Of a DNA stretch of 41,867 bases, positions 26,176 to 34,280 are shown one piece after another; the stretch's first letter is position 1; each line of letters starts with the position of its first letter. The position numbers and the translations under genes are program-made. The DNA is from an uncultured Anaerolineales bacterium (GTDB taxonomy: Bacteria; Chloroflexota; Anaerolineae; UBA4142): positions 1-41,867 of the forward strand of contig CAIKBD010000064.1 in NCBI GenBank assembly GCA_903825565.1, given 5' to 3'. Under the pieces are notes generated by a model. That model did no database searches. It had not been told where the DNA came from and saw only the letters and a program-made list of their open reading frames with translations.

Positions 26176-27660
26176 TTAATCTTTCTTTCCAAACACGCCG
26201 GTTGGTTTAAGGAACAAGACAATCGCCATAATCAAAACCGTAGACGCGCGCGCAATCGCCGGCGAGCCGGAGATCGCATCCGTCATGCCCGGCAATTGAA
26301 TTCCGGCAAGCACGATGTGATCGCCATACGCGCGCGCCAGTCCGACGAGCAACGCCCCAACGACTGCGCCGGGAATACTACCCAGCCCGCCGATCACGAC
26401 GACGATGAATGCCTGCAACAGAAACTCCATCGCCATCCCCGGGTACACACCCAGGAACGGCGCAGCGACGACGCCACCCAAACCGGCAAGTCCCGCGCCA
26501 ATCGCAAAGACGAGTGTGAACACGCGGCGCACGTTAATGCCGAGTGCTTCGACCATCTCGCTGTCTTGCACGCCCGCACGAATGATCATGCCGAAACGCG
26601 TGCGCTGTAGTAACAGCGCGATCCCAATCACCATCGCCACGCCGACGAGAATGATAAACAAGCGATAACTGGGAAACGGGCGTCCCATTACGAAAATTGA
26701 ATCGCAGTGCTGGCTGAACCACAGGAGCAAATTGTCCGACGGGCATTCTTTGTTGGGTGTGTTGAACCACGCGGGAATTTCCATGAACGCGCCCGCGGGT
26801 CCCCACACGAACCGCACGACTTGATCGAACACGAACGTTAAACCCAGGGTCAGCAAAATTTGATAGATCGGGCGCGCGTAGAGCGGGCGAATCAAACCCC
26901 ACTCGATCAACGCGCCGAGCGCGCCGCCGGTCACTGCGCCCGCGCCCATCGCCAGCAAGAAACGCCAGTTGCTGTCGAGCGCCAAAATCGTTTGCTCACC
27001 CACATCGCGCACGAACAGCGTGAGCAATGCGCCGCCGAGCAAACCACCGGCGACGGCGAGCGTGCGCGGCACGGGCGCATCGAGCCGTTCGGGGGAACGC
27101 GTGGCGAACGCCGCGCTGGCGATGACCCCCGCGCCGAACATGCCGAGCGTGCGGAACAGCATCGTTAGCAACGGCTCTTGCGCTTCGGCGGTGGCGACGA
27201 TTTTGCCGGTCATGGTCATGCCCATCGCCACCAGTTTGTCAATCGGCAAATCGCGCAAGGCGGCGAGTGCGACGCCCAGGGCGACGATGAGCAAGAGCCA
27301 GCGGAGCCAGCGCGCCAAATTGATCACGCGTGCGATGACCGCGCGGAGCACTAGCCCGGCGACGAACGCGAGGATCAGGGGACCGGTGTTGAACAAGAGG
27401 CGCGGGTTCGTGTAAAACGTCCAGCCGGCGTACGCTCCGAACATAAAGAGCGAGCCGTGCGCAAAGTTCAGCACATCCATCAAACCAAAGATGAGCGACA
27501 CGCCGGACGCAACGAGGAAATATAACGCGGCGAGCGTTATACCCGACAACAGGACGCGCGTTATGGTCGGTATGCTCATACCGTTGAACGCGAGCGCGAT
27601 CAGAACTAGAATCGCGAGCGTGGTGACAAGGGGAGTGCGATTTTTGGATAGGAAAGCCAT
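26176..27660 (-). CDS. livH: Branched-chain amino acid-type ABC permease LivH with large internal insertion
   Basis: 494 residues, against about 290-310 for usual LivH. The N-terminal segment (LIFGLMDVLNFAHGSLFMFG, about 57-75) and the C-terminal two thirds (ALIEWGLIRPLYARPIYQIL onward, coupling loop TRFGMIIRAGVQDSEMVEALG, GGLGSIPGAVVGALLVG) match LivH. Between them, residues about 90-232 form an extra 140-residue stretch with about four hydrophobic segments and a DLPIDKLVAMGMTMTGKIVATAEAQEP loop. The frame is uninterrupted. The start is ATG at 27658-27660, though no good ribosome site is seen. It ends one base before the livM start region. Confidence 0.92.
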   Translation of the reverse strand: MAFLSKNRTPLVTTLAILVLIALAFNGMSIPTITRVLLSGITLAALYFLVASGVSLIFGLMDVLNFAHGSLFMFGAYAGWTFYTNPRLLFNTGPLILAFVAGLVLRAVIARVINLARWLRWLLLIVALGVALAALRDLPIDKLVAMGMTMTGKIVATAEAQEPLLTMLFRTLGMFGAGVIASAAFATRSPERLDAPVPRTLAVAGGLLGGALLTLFVRDVGEQTILALDSNWRFLLAMGAGAVTGGALGALIEWGLIRPLYARPIYQILLTLGLTFVFDQVVRFVWGPAGAFMEIPAWFNTPNKECPSDNLLLWFSQHCDSIFVMGRPFPSYRLFIILVGVAMVIGIALLLQRTRFGMIIRAGVQDSEMVEALGINVRRVFTLVFAIGAGLAGLGGVVAAPFLGVYPGMAMEFLLQAFIVVVIGGLGSIPGAVVGALLVGLARAYGDHIVLAGIQLPGMTDAISGSPAIARASTVLIMAIVLFLKPTGVFGKKD

Positions 27661-27674
27661 AGTTTGCTCACAAG

Positions 27675-27735
27675 GTAAAACGCGAAATATAAAACAAAGT
27701 TGCACCTCGTTTTATGTTTTCGTTTTACGAATTTA
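27675..27735. repeat. Heptamer inverted repeat, GTAAAAC type, in the livF-livH spacer
   Basis: Heptamers GTAAAAC, GCGAAAT, ATAAAAC (27675-27695) face CGTTTTA, TGTTTTC, GTTTTAC (27708-27728), a hairpin of about 20 bp with mismatches. A degenerate fourth unit reaches the livF stop codon at 27733-27735. Confidence 0.75.
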
Positions 27736-28443
27736 CGCCTGCGCCGCACCGAGATAACGCTGAATCGTCGCGCGGTCGCTCACCAGATCTTGCATCGCGC
27801 CGTGTTGGATGGACTTGCCGTCGTCGATCAAATAGTATTGATCCGCCAACTGGCTTGCCATCCGAAAATTTTGCTCGACGAGCAAAACTGTGGTGTGCGC
27901 GCTGAGTTGCCGAATGGACTCCATCAACTGTTCGATCAGGATCGGCGCAAGCCCTTCGCTCGGCTCGTCAATTAACAGCAGGCGATTGTCCGGCACGAGT
28001 GCGCGCGCAATCGCTAGCATTTGTTGTTGCCCGCCCGACAATTGCCCCGCTGGCAAAGCGGTGAATTTCTTGAGATCGGGGAACAAACCAAAGATCAAAT
28101 CGGCGTGGCGCGCGAGATCATTCTTTTTGCGTTCGGCGATCTTCAAGTTTTCGGCGACGGTCAGCGCACGAAAGATCGCGCGATTCTCCGGCACGTAGCC
28201 GATGCCGAGCGCGGCGATGTCATACGGGCGGCGGCCGCGAATGTCTGTGTCGTGAAACAGCACTTGCCCTTCGCGCGGCGGGCGCAAACCGATGATGGAT
28301 TTCAGCGTCGTCGTTTTGCCTGCGCCGTTGCGCCCCAGTAGCGCGGTAATGCTTCCCTCGGTAACCGCCAGCGTGATGCCTTCGAGAATGTGCGACTGAC
28401 CGATGAAGGTGTGGATGGAATTGACTTTGAGAATGTTTGTCAT
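27733..28443 (-). CDS. livF: Branched-chain amino acid-type ABC ATP-binding protein LivF
   Basis: 236 residues, the normal LivF size. Walker A GRNGAGKTT, Q loop region YVPENRAIF, signature LSGGQQQM, Walker B LLLIDEPSEGLAPI and H loop LLVEQNFRMA are all present. It hydrolyses ATP for the LivHM channel in the cytoplasm, together with LivG. The start is ATG at 28441-28443, which gives the usual MTNILKVNSIHT family N-terminus; the longer reading is spacer repeat. The stop codon lies inside a heptamer repeat. It is co-transcribed between livG and livH. Confidence 0.94.
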   Translation of the reverse strand: MTNILKVNSIHTFIGQSHILEGITLAVTEGSITALLGRNGAGKTTTLKSIIGLRPPREGQVLFHDTDIRGRRPYDIAALGIGYVPENRAIFRALTVAENLKIAERKKNDLARHADLIFGLFPDLKKFTALPAGQLSGGQQQMLAIARALVPDNRLLLIDEPSEGLAPILIEQLMESIRQLSAHTTVLLVEQNFRMASQLADQYYLIDDGKSIQHGAMQDLVSDRATIQRYLGAAQA

Positions 28444-28446
28444 AGG

Positions 28447-28504
28447 CAGATTTCGGATTTCAGATTCCAGATTTTTCAATCAACAATCTGCAATCTGCAA
28501 TCAG
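28447..28504. repeat. Heptamer inverted repeat, CAGATTT type, in the livG-livF spacer
   Basis: Four heptamers (CAGATTT, CGGATTT, CAGATTC, CAGATTT; 28447-28474) face four inverted ones (CAATCAA, CAATCTG, CAATCTG, CAATCAG; 28477-28504). Each arm is exactly 28 bases. It fills nearly the whole spacer. Confidence 0.8.
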
Positions 28505-28507
28505 TAA

Positions 28508-29269
28508 TTATTTATACAGTTCGCCCAGATACGCCTTTTGCACTTGTTCGTTCGCCGCGATTTGCGCGGGAGTGCCTTCGGCGAGGACCTTGCCATAGTG
28601 CATCACCGTGATCGCGTCGGAGACGTTCATCACGACATCCATGTTGTGCTCGACGAGCAGAATCGTCTTGTTCCCTTGTTGGCGAATTTCGGCGATGAGT
28701 GCCATCAACTGCGGCACCTGCTCCGACGCCATGCCAGCGGTGGGTTCGTCGAGCAAGAGCACTTGCGGATCGGACGCGAGCAAAATGCCGAGTTCGAGCT
28801 TGCGCTTGTCGCCGTGCGGTAACACGCTGGCAAGCAACGCATCCTTGCCTTTCAGTCCAACTTGTTCGACGACGTGCCGTGCGCGGTCTTCGTACTTTTT
28901 GAAACGTGCGGCGGGCAAAAACAGATTCAAACTATCGCGGCCCATGGCTTGCGCGGCGAGGCGCACGTTTTCCAACACGCTGAGGTTCGGAAAAATGTTG
29001 GTGATTTGGTACGAGCGTCCGATCCCCAGGTGAGCGATCCGATGTGGCGGTTGCGCCGTAATGTCGCGGCCGCGATAAATGACGCGGCCCGTGGTTGGCT
29101 TGAAGACGCCGCTGAGCAAGTTGAACAACGTCGTCTTGCCTGCGCCATTGGGCCCGATGATCGAGTGGAGCGAGCCGGTGCGCACTTGCAACGACACGTC
29201 GTCTACCGCGATCAACCCGCCAAAATCCTTGCGTAAATGTTCGGCTTGAAGGATTATTTGATCATCCAT
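28508..29269 (-). CDS. livG: Branched-chain amino acid-type ABC ATP-binding protein LivG
   Basis: 253 residues. Walker A GPNGAGKTT (39-47), then GIGRSYQITNIFPNLSVLEN, typical of LivG, then Walker B VLLLDEPTAGMASEQVPQL and H loop LLVEHNMDVV. The ABC signature reads LPHGDKRKLELG in place of LSGGQ, a variant found in LivG/UrtD-like proteins. The start is ATG at 29267-29269, giving MDDQIILQAEHL; the upstream in-frame stretch is the heptamer hairpin. It pairs with LivF under the LivHM channel. Confidence 0.94.
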   Translation of the reverse strand: MDDQIILQAEHLRKDFGGLIAVDDVSLQVRTGSLHSIIGPNGAGKTTLFNLLSGVFKPTTGRVIYRGRDITAQPPHRIAHLGIGRSYQITNIFPNLSVLENVRLAAQAMGRDSLNLFLPAARFKKYEDRARHVVEQVGLKGKDALLASVLPHGDKRKLELGILLASDPQVLLLDEPTAGMASEQVPQLMALIAEIRQQGNKTILLVEHNMDVVMNVSDAITVMHYGKVLAEGTPAQIAANEQVQKAYLGELYK

Positions 29270-29276
29270 AATTACA

Positions 29277-29358
29277 TCAGAAGGATGAGGGATGAAGGAT
29301 GAAGGATGAATCCCGATCAAAGTTGAAGGATCATCCTTCATCCTTCTGACTTCATCCT
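29277..29358. repeat. Heptamer inverted repeat, GGATGAA type, in the livJ-livG spacer
   Basis: Four heptamers (GGATGAG, then GGATGAA x3; 29283-29310) face TCATCCT, TCATCCT, TCTGACT, TCATCCT (29331-29358), ending exactly at the livJ stop codon. The outer arms 29277-29295 and 29331-29349 match at 18 of 19 positions. A strong RNA hairpin here could protect the livJ message and reduce reading into livG. Confidence 0.85.
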
Positions 29359-30771
29359 TTACTTTTTCGGACAGCGACTGGCGTACTCGCCTTCGAGCGT
29401 GCACGACGGTGTGAAATCTTCGGGCTTGATCTCCGCCGCCAATTTGACGTACTTGAATTCCGGATCGGTCACGTTCGTAATTTCGGCGACGAACAGTGTT
29501 TGGAGCATGACGTGATCGTACGGGCGCACACTGTACTTGCCCTTGGGCCCGTCAAACGAAAAGTTGTTTTCGTAGAACTTGATCAACTTGTCCGGGTCCG
29601 GATCGCCGCTCGTGCCTTTCAAACCGGCGACGAGCATTTGCGCGGCGGTGAACCCGCCTTCCGTGAAGAGATCGGGCGGGGTCTTGAATTTGGCGACGTG
29701 ATTCTTCACGAGCCAATCGTTCACGTCATTTTTGGGCAGGGTGTAGTGATACACGTTGATGCCCTTGACGCCGACCGCGTTGGTGAACCCAGTCTTGAGC
29801 GTTTGGTTGTCGCCAATGCCGGTGTACACCGTCATCGTTTTGAACACGCCGAGCTGTTGCATTTGTTGGAACAGCGGCACAAACCCGGCACCCGCCCACG
29901 TGACGATCAACACGTCGGCTTTGGCGTCGAGCACTTTTTGCAGATACGGCGTGAAATCTTTGGCGTCTTGCGGAATGTAGATCGCGCCGACCTTGTCCTT
30001 GTCGTCATTCACGGCGAACTTGCCGCCACCGGCTTTGACGACATTGTAGAACCCAGTCGCCGAGCCGTAGCCGAACGCGTAATCGGGTGCGATCTGCACA
30101 AAGGTCTTGCCCAACTTGATCAACGCCGCGCCGCTCGCCAACGCGTCTTGCTCGTTCGAGCGCGAGGTGCGGAAGACATACGGGTTGAAATTCTTGCCGG
30201 TGATCTCCGTGCCGGCTGCCGGTTGCGCGATGTAGATTTTCTTGTACTGCTTGGCGAGTTCGTTCACGGCAAGCGCCACGCCGGAGCTGGGAACGCCGAC
30301 GAGCATATCCACGTTTTCTTTTTCGATCAGGTCACGCGCGACCTGGGTGCCTACATCGGGCTTGGATGCCGTGTCTTTGATGACGACTTGGACGGGACGA
30401 CCCGCAATCGTGTTCGTGCCGCCGGTCGCATAGTCCAATCCCAGCGCGAAACCGTTTTCCAGCATGGGACCGTAAATGGCGAGCGCGCCGGTTTGATCCG
30501 TCAACAAACCGATCTTGAGCGGTTTGGCGGCGACAGGTGCAGTGGTCGGCGCGGCGGCTTTGGTGGGCTCGGGTGCTTTGGTGGGTTCGGGCGCTTTGGT
30601 GGGTTGCGCGGGCGCAGTCGTCGGCGCAGGGGCTTTGGTTGGTTCAGGCGCTTTGGTGGGTTGCGCGGGTACCGCGGTCGGCGCGGGCGCTTTGGTCGGT
30701 TCGGGCGGTGCGGCACAGGCAACGATCAGAACAGCCAGCGCGATGAGCGCGAGCAATACGATCTTTTTCAT
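29359..30771 (-). CDS. livJ: Liv-type ABC transporter substrate-binding lipoprotein
   Basis: 470 residues. A signal peptide with lipobox LIVAC anchors the protein outside the membrane. A long repeated linker (about 24-80) of PTKAPEPTKAPAPT-type units follows, then a periplasmic-binding fold of type I: KIGLLTDQTGALAIYGPMLE, the AGGxx-like ATGGTNTIAGRPV, LVGVPSSGVALAV and YIPQDAKDFTPYL. A C-terminal Cys pair is seen in SCTLEGEYASRC. It is a leucine/amide-binding-like receptor; the ligand is unknown. The ATG at 30769-30771 has a GGAGGAG site. It heads the Liv gene set and follows the acyl-CoA genes on the same strand. Confidence 0.94.
   Translation of the reverse strand: MKKIVLLALIALAVLIVACAAPPEPTKAPAPTAVPAQPTKAPEPTKAPAPTTAPAQPTKAPEPTKAPEPTKAAAPTTAPVAAKPLKIGLLTDQTGALAIYGPMLENGFALGLDYATGGTNTIAGRPVQVVIKDTASKPDVGTQVARDLIEKENVDMLVGVPSSGVALAVNELAKQYKKIYIAQPAAGTEITGKNFNPYVFRTSRSNEQDALASGAALIKLGKTFVQIAPDYAFGYGSATGFYNVVKAGGGKFAVNDDKDKVGAIYIPQDAKDFTPYLQKVLDAKADVLIVTWAGAGFVPLFQQMQQLGVFKTMTVYTGIGDNQTLKTGFTNAVGVKGINVYHYTLPKNDVNDWLVKNHVAKFKTPPDLFTEGGFTAAQMLVAGLKGTSGDPDPDKLIKFYENNFSFDGPKGKYSVRPYDHVMLQTLFVAEITNVTDPEFKYVKLAAEIKPEDFTPSCTLEGEYASRCPKK
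30535..30705 (-). repeat. Coding tandem repeat in livJ (PTKAPEP linker)
   Basis: Units of about 15-30 bases encode PTKAPEPTKAPAPT-like motifs repeated about nine times. They are in frame and form a flexible tether between the lipid anchor and the binding domain. Confidence 0.75.
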
Positions 30772-30789
30772 TTCTTCTCCTCCAGGAAA

Positions 30790-30839
30790 TTTTAGATTTC
30801 GGATTTTAGATTTCCGATGGAAATCCCAAATCACCATTC
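30790..30839. repeat. Heptamer repeat, TTTTAGA/TTTCGGA type, upstream of livJ
   Basis: Four units (TTTTAGA, TTTCGGA, TTTTAGA, TTTCCGA; 30790-30817) are followed by a degenerate inverted arm (GGAAATC, CCAAATC, ACCATTC). The best stem is GATTTCC (30809-30815) with GGAAATC (30819-30825). It lies in the 5' untranslated region of livJ. I see no convincing promoter in the 139-base spacer. Confidence 0.65.
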
Positions 30840-30910
30840 TCTGTTTGTTTGATTACAGTTGCTGGTTCGCTTTACCATCCCTCCTTTCAATCGCTTGATT
30901 CGCAATCAGT

Positions 30911-31333
30911 TCATTGGCTCTTGATTTTTGCATCGGGGTGAAATACCACGGCTTCGCCCTCGGCGACCAGTTCGCCGCGCTGATTCGCGCATGTGGTCTT
31001 GAGTGTGACGATCCCCTTGCCTGCACGAATCGCGGTGATCTCGATTGTCGCGGTGATTGTGTCGTCGAGATAAACCGGCTTGACGAATTTGGTAAACTGG
31101 CTCAGGTTGATTGTGCCGATGCCCGGCAGTTCATTGCCGATAGCGGCGGAGATCAACCCGGCGGTCAGTGCGCCGTGCGCGATGCGCGCGCCGAAACGCG
31201 TCGTTTGGGCGTACGCGGCGTTCAAATGCAACGGGTTCTGGTCGCCGCTGATTTCGGCAAATGTGATGACATCGCGCTCGCTGATCGTTTTGGTGAATGT
31301 GGCGCGCGCACCGATAACGAGTGTACTGTTCAT
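30911..31333 (-). CDS. MaoC-like (R)-specific enoyl-CoA hydratase
   Basis: 140 residues, single hotdog domain. The hydratase-2 motif is intact: FAEISGDQNPLHLNAAYA with catalytic D31 and H36, then FGARIAHGALTAG. This family adds water to trans-2-enoyl-CoA to give (R)-3-hydroxyacyl-CoA (PhaJ-like). The ATG at 31331-31333 has AGGAAG upstream. It is the last enzyme gene before livJ and lies 35 bases after the hydrolase gene. It is one of three MaoC-like proteins in this cluster; the other intact one is at 35029. Confidence 0.92.
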   Translation of the reverse strand: MNSTLVIGARATFTKTISERDVITFAEISGDQNPLHLNAAYAQTTRFGARIAHGALTAGLISAAIGNELPGIGTINLSQFTKFVKPVYLDDTITATIEITAIRAGKGIVTLKTTCANQRGELVAEGEAVVFHPDAKIKSQ

Positions 31334-31368
31334 AGTAACTTCCTGTCAAGTGGTAAAGTGGGCTGGGT

Positions 31369-32166
31369 TTAACGGGGCTTGCCCAGAAATCCCACGAGCA
31401 AACTGTTGAACAAGCCCGGCTGTTCCCAACACAAGGCGTGCCCCGCGTGCGGTAGCAGCGCGTACTCGGCGTGCGGAATTTCGCGCGCGATGAGATCGGC
31501 GTAGCGGCGCGGCTTGAGCGTGTCCTCCTCGCCGACGAGCAACAACGTTGGCGTGGCGATGCGATGCAATTCTGCCGTGAGGTTCAAATTCAGGAATGCT
31601 TGGCACAAGTTCACAACGGCGTCAAAGTCGAGCGTCGTGTACCGCGCGCGTGCCTGCGCGAGCAAGGGCGCGTTCGCCGCGATCCAGCGTTCGCTAAAGT
31701 TGAACGGATACGTCACTTGGAAAAACAACTCGCTGTCCCGGCGTTGCGCCGCGCCGATCCACATCTCGGCGATGCCGCGCAGGTGCGGATCGATCTGGCT
31801 CACGGCGGACGCGACGACGAGCGTTTGCGCGCGCGCCGGATATTTCAGCGCGAACGCCATGCTCACTTCCGCGCCGTACGAAATCCCGGCGATGTGCGCG
31901 CGTTCGACGTTGAGCGCGTCGAGCAGGGCGGCGAGATCGTCGGCGTGTTGCGTCATTGAGTATGGCGCGCGCGGATGTTCGGATTGCCATTGCCCGCGAC
32001 AATCGTACAACAACACGCGGTACTGTTTGGCGAACAAGGCAGTTTGATAAACCCAACTTGCCGTACTCATCAAAATTCCATTCGACAACACGAGCACGTC
32101 CGCGTCCTTGTCCCAGCCGTGTTGCTCGTAATACAATTCGATTCCGTTCGCTTGAATTTTTGGCAT
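31369..32166 (-). CDS. Alpha/beta hydrolase, 3-oxoadipate enol-lactonase (PcaD)-like
   Basis: 265 residues. Nucleophile S96 in GISYGAE, an acid in GEEDTLKP, and a His in HAGHALCWEQP form the triad. The N-terminal text (NGIELYYEQHG, NGILMSTASWVYQ) and the GHALCWEQP ending are like PcaD lactonases and related ester hydrolases. The start is ATG at 32164-32166 with GAGGGACAA upstream, seven bases after the DUF35 gene stop. The true substrate is uncertain: lactone, ester or thioester hydrolysis all fit the neighbourhood. Confidence 0.88.
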   Translation of the reverse strand: MPKIQANGIELYYEQHGWDKDADVLVLSNGILMSTASWVYQTALFAKQYRVLLYDCRGQWQSEHPRAPYSMTQHADDLAALLDALNVERAHIAGISYGAEVSMAFALKYPARAQTLVVASAVSQIDPHLRGIAEMWIGAAQRRDSELFFQVTYPFNFSERWIAANAPLLAQARARYTTLDFDAVVNLCQAFLNLNLTAELHRIATPTLLLVGEEDTLKPRRYADLIAREIPHAEYALLPHAGHALCWEQPGLFNSLLVGFLGKPR

Positions 32167-32173
32167 TTGTCCC

Positions 32174-32590
32174 TCACGCCGGTTCAAAGACCAGATACGT
32201 TTTCTTGGCATCGCCTTCGCCGCGCTCGACGAAACCAGCACGCACCGTCATACCGATCTTGATCTGTTCCGGATGGTGCGCGTCCACGCCGATAATTTGT
32301 GCGCTGACCTTGGGTCCCTCTTTCAGCGTGACGATGCCGGCGCAATACGGATTTTTGCGATCGTACCCGGCGGCGATCATCGCCGAGGGCGCGATGTAAA
32401 TGATCGTGAACGTCGCCAGTGTGCCTTCGCCGGACAGTTCGACGAGTTCGGACTCGCCCGCCGATGTGCCCGGCAAACTGGGGCGCGGCGGACACACGAT
32501 TGCGCCGGTCGCGCGCGCGCGCGCGCCGATCAGTTTATGCTCGCTCAACGCTTTGAAAAATTGCGCGCTGGTAAATTCGATTTCAGCCAT
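32174..32590 (-). CDS. DUF35 OB-fold protein (acyl-CoA-binding partner of thiolase)
   Basis: 138 residues. The C-terminal OB fold is recognisable (LVELSGEGTLATFTIIYIAP, then YCAGIVTLKEGPKVSAQIIG, KIGMTVRAGF). In most relatives an N-terminal rubredoxin-like zinc ribbon has four cysteines; here that part reads GARARATGAIVCPPRPSLPG with only one, so the zinc site seems lost. DUF35 proteins form complexes with SCP-x thiolases and related condensing enzymes. The gene lies directly after a thiolase gene, with 32 bases between thiolase stop and this start, which supports such a complex. The start is ATG at 32588-32590 with AAGGAAAGG upstream. Confidence 0.9.
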   Translation of the reverse strand: MAEIEFTSAQFFKALSEHKLIGARARATGAIVCPPRPSLPGTSAGESELVELSGEGTLATFTIIYIAPSAMIAAGYDRKNPYCAGIVTLKEGPKVSAQIIGVDAHHPEQIKIGMTVRAGFVERGEGDAKKTYLVFEPA

Positions 32591-32622
32591 TCGCTTTTCC
32601 TTTCCTTGCCCGGTAGCCGCTG

Positions 32623-33885
32623 TCACGCGCGTTCGAAAATGTGCACGACGCACGTTTGCCCGGTGCCACCCACGTTGTGTGTCAGACCCAACCGCAGATC
32701 GCCCGCCACCTGCCGCGCGCCGGCGACACCGCGCAACTGCTTCCAGATTTCGATTACCTGCCCCACGCCCGACGCGCCGACGGGATGCCCTTTCGATTTC
32801 AAGCCGCCCGAGGTGTTGATCGGACGCGTGCCCGCGCGTGCCGTGACGCCGGCTTGTGCCGCACGCCAGCCCTGCCCCGCCTCAAAAAATCCCAGGTCTT
32901 CGCTCGCAATAATTTCGGCAATCGTAAAACAGTCGTGCACTTCGGCAACTTGGATGTCTACCGGGGTGACGTTCGCCATCGCATACGCTTGCTGACTGGC
33001 GAGCCGCGCCGCTGGAATCGCCGTGAACGTGGCGCGGTCGTGCAACGCGCCGTCGCTCGCTTGCCCGCTGCCGATCACGCGCAAGGGATGATCGGTGAAC
33101 ATTGCCGCGAGCTCGTCCGCGACGAGCAGTACCGCCGCTGCGCCATCCGAAATCGGCGAGCAATCGAAGAGGCGCAGGGGCAGGGCGATGTACGGGTTTG
33201 CGCGCTCATCACGCAAAAATTCCAGCTCGTTCGCCCAGGTTGGAATCGGCAGACCTTTCTTCGCCGCGCTCTTTTTGCGCGCTTCCATAATGTCCGCGAT
33301 GCGCTGACCGAATTGTGCCTTGTCATTCAGCGCGCCGTTCGCGTGATTTTTCATTCCGACGTTGAGCAGCGCTTCCGTCGGGCAAGCGTAAGCGTGGAGA
33401 TACGCCGTTGCCATCGCGGCGTAAAAACCGGGAAAGGTAAAGCCCGCCGAAATTTCAAACAGCACATCGCCAGCCGTCGCCAACGTGTCGGTTACTTTTT
33501 CGGTGGCGAGCGAACTCATCTTCTCGATGCCGCCGACGAGCGCGATGTCATACGCGCCGGATGCAATCGCGAGTACGGCTTGCCGCAGTGCAACCCCACC
33601 GCTCGCGCACGCGTCCTCGACGCGCGTCGCCGGCCGCGGCGACAAGCCGACCCAATTGGTCAGTAACGGCGCAGTGTGTCCTTGACCTTCAAACAAATCG
33701 CTTGAATAGTTGCCGAGATAAATTGCTTCGATGGTTTGCGGGTCGAAACCCTTGTCCACCGTCGCACACATTTCGCGGAACGCTTGCGCGAAGAGATCGC
33801 GCGTCGTCATTTCGGGGAACGCGCCGAACTTGCTCATCCCCGCGCCGACGACGGCGACGCCGCGCCCCAATTTTCGCTGTGCCAA
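32623..33885 (-). CDS. SCP-x-type thiolase (acetyl-CoA acetyltransferase-like)
   Basis: About 420 residues. Catalytic Cys C93 in EDACASGG, then EVHDCFTIAE with a His, and GHPVGASGVGQV with the second His near the C-terminus. These are typical of SCP-x thiolases, which cleave or form 3-ketoacyl-CoA. The start is best read as TTG at 33883-33885: AAGGAGG lies four to five bases upstream and no ATG gives a full N-terminus before AVVGAGMSKFG. It neighbours the DUF35 protein downstream and a MaoC-like gene upstream, 29 bases away. It would perform the thiolytic last step of the pathway. Confidence 0.92.
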   Translation of the reverse strand: MAQRKLGRGVAVVGAGMSKFGAFPEMTTRDLFAQAFREMCATVDKGFDPQTIEAIYLGNYSSDLFEGQGHTAPLLTNWVGLSPRPATRVEDACASGGVALRQAVLAIASGAYDIALVGGIEKMSSLATEKVTDTLATAGDVLFEISAGFTFPGFYAAMATAYLHAYACPTEALLNVGMKNHANGALNDKAQFGQRIADIMEARKKSAAKKGLPIPTWANELEFLRDERANPYIALPLRLFDCSPISDGAAAVLLVADELAAMFTDHPLRVIGSGQASDGALHDRATFTAIPAARLASQQAYAMANVTPVDIQVAEVHDCFTIAEIIASEDLGFFEAGQGWRAAQAGVTARAGTRPINTSGGLKSKGHPVGASGVGQVIEIWKQLRGVAGARQVAGDLRLGLTHNVGGTGQTCVVHIFERA

Positions 33886-33914
33886 GTGCCCTCCTTGTTG
33901 TAACCTGGGATCGG

Positions 33915-34280
33915 CTATGCCACGTCTTTGGCTTTGACCAATGCCTCGCCTTCGCACACGATTTCACCGCGCGGATTGCGGCACACGGTTCGCAAGTTCA
34001 CCAAATTTTTTTCGGGTCGCAAACGCACGATCTCGACAGTTGCCGTGATGGCTTCGCCGACGCGTGCTGGCGCAGGAAATTCAAGATGTTGTTTCAGGTA
34101 GTTGGTGCCGTGCCCTGGTAAAGTCGTGCCGAGCAAGTACGAAAACATTCCGCCGAGCAACGATGCCGGCACAATGTTCGTCTGCGTGCGCGCGCCAGTC
34201 AACGCGGCGTACTCGGCGAGATCGGCGGCGCTGAACGTGCGTGTCGTGCTGGCGATTTGTCCCAGTTCAAACTGTTTCAT
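33915..34280 (-). CDS. MaoC-like hotdog protein lacking the hydratase residues
   Basis: 121 residues. The hotdog fold is clear from the C-terminal half (FPAPARVGEAITATVEIVRLRPEKNLVNLRT, EIVCEGEALV). The usual GDxNPxH motif is absent: the aligned stretch reads LTGARTQTNIVPASLLGGMF, so neither the catalytic Asp nor the His is there. It is probably not a hydratase. It may be the non-catalytic subunit of a two-chain MaoC dimer or a thioesterase-like binder. The ATG (34278-34280) overlaps the stop of the enoyl-CoA hydratase gene as ATGA. Confidence 0.85.
   Translation of the reverse strand: MKQFELGQIASTTRTFSAADLAEYAALTGARTQTNIVPASLLGGMFSYLLGTTLPGHGTNYLKQHLEFPAPARVGEAITATVEIVRLRPEKNLVNLRTVCRNPRGEIVCEGEALVKAKDVA

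Noticed and set aside
30535..30705. CRISPR-like array because of repeated units
   Set aside because: Units are short, in frame and encode a Pro/Thr/Lys lipoprotein linker; there are no unique spacers and no cas genes.
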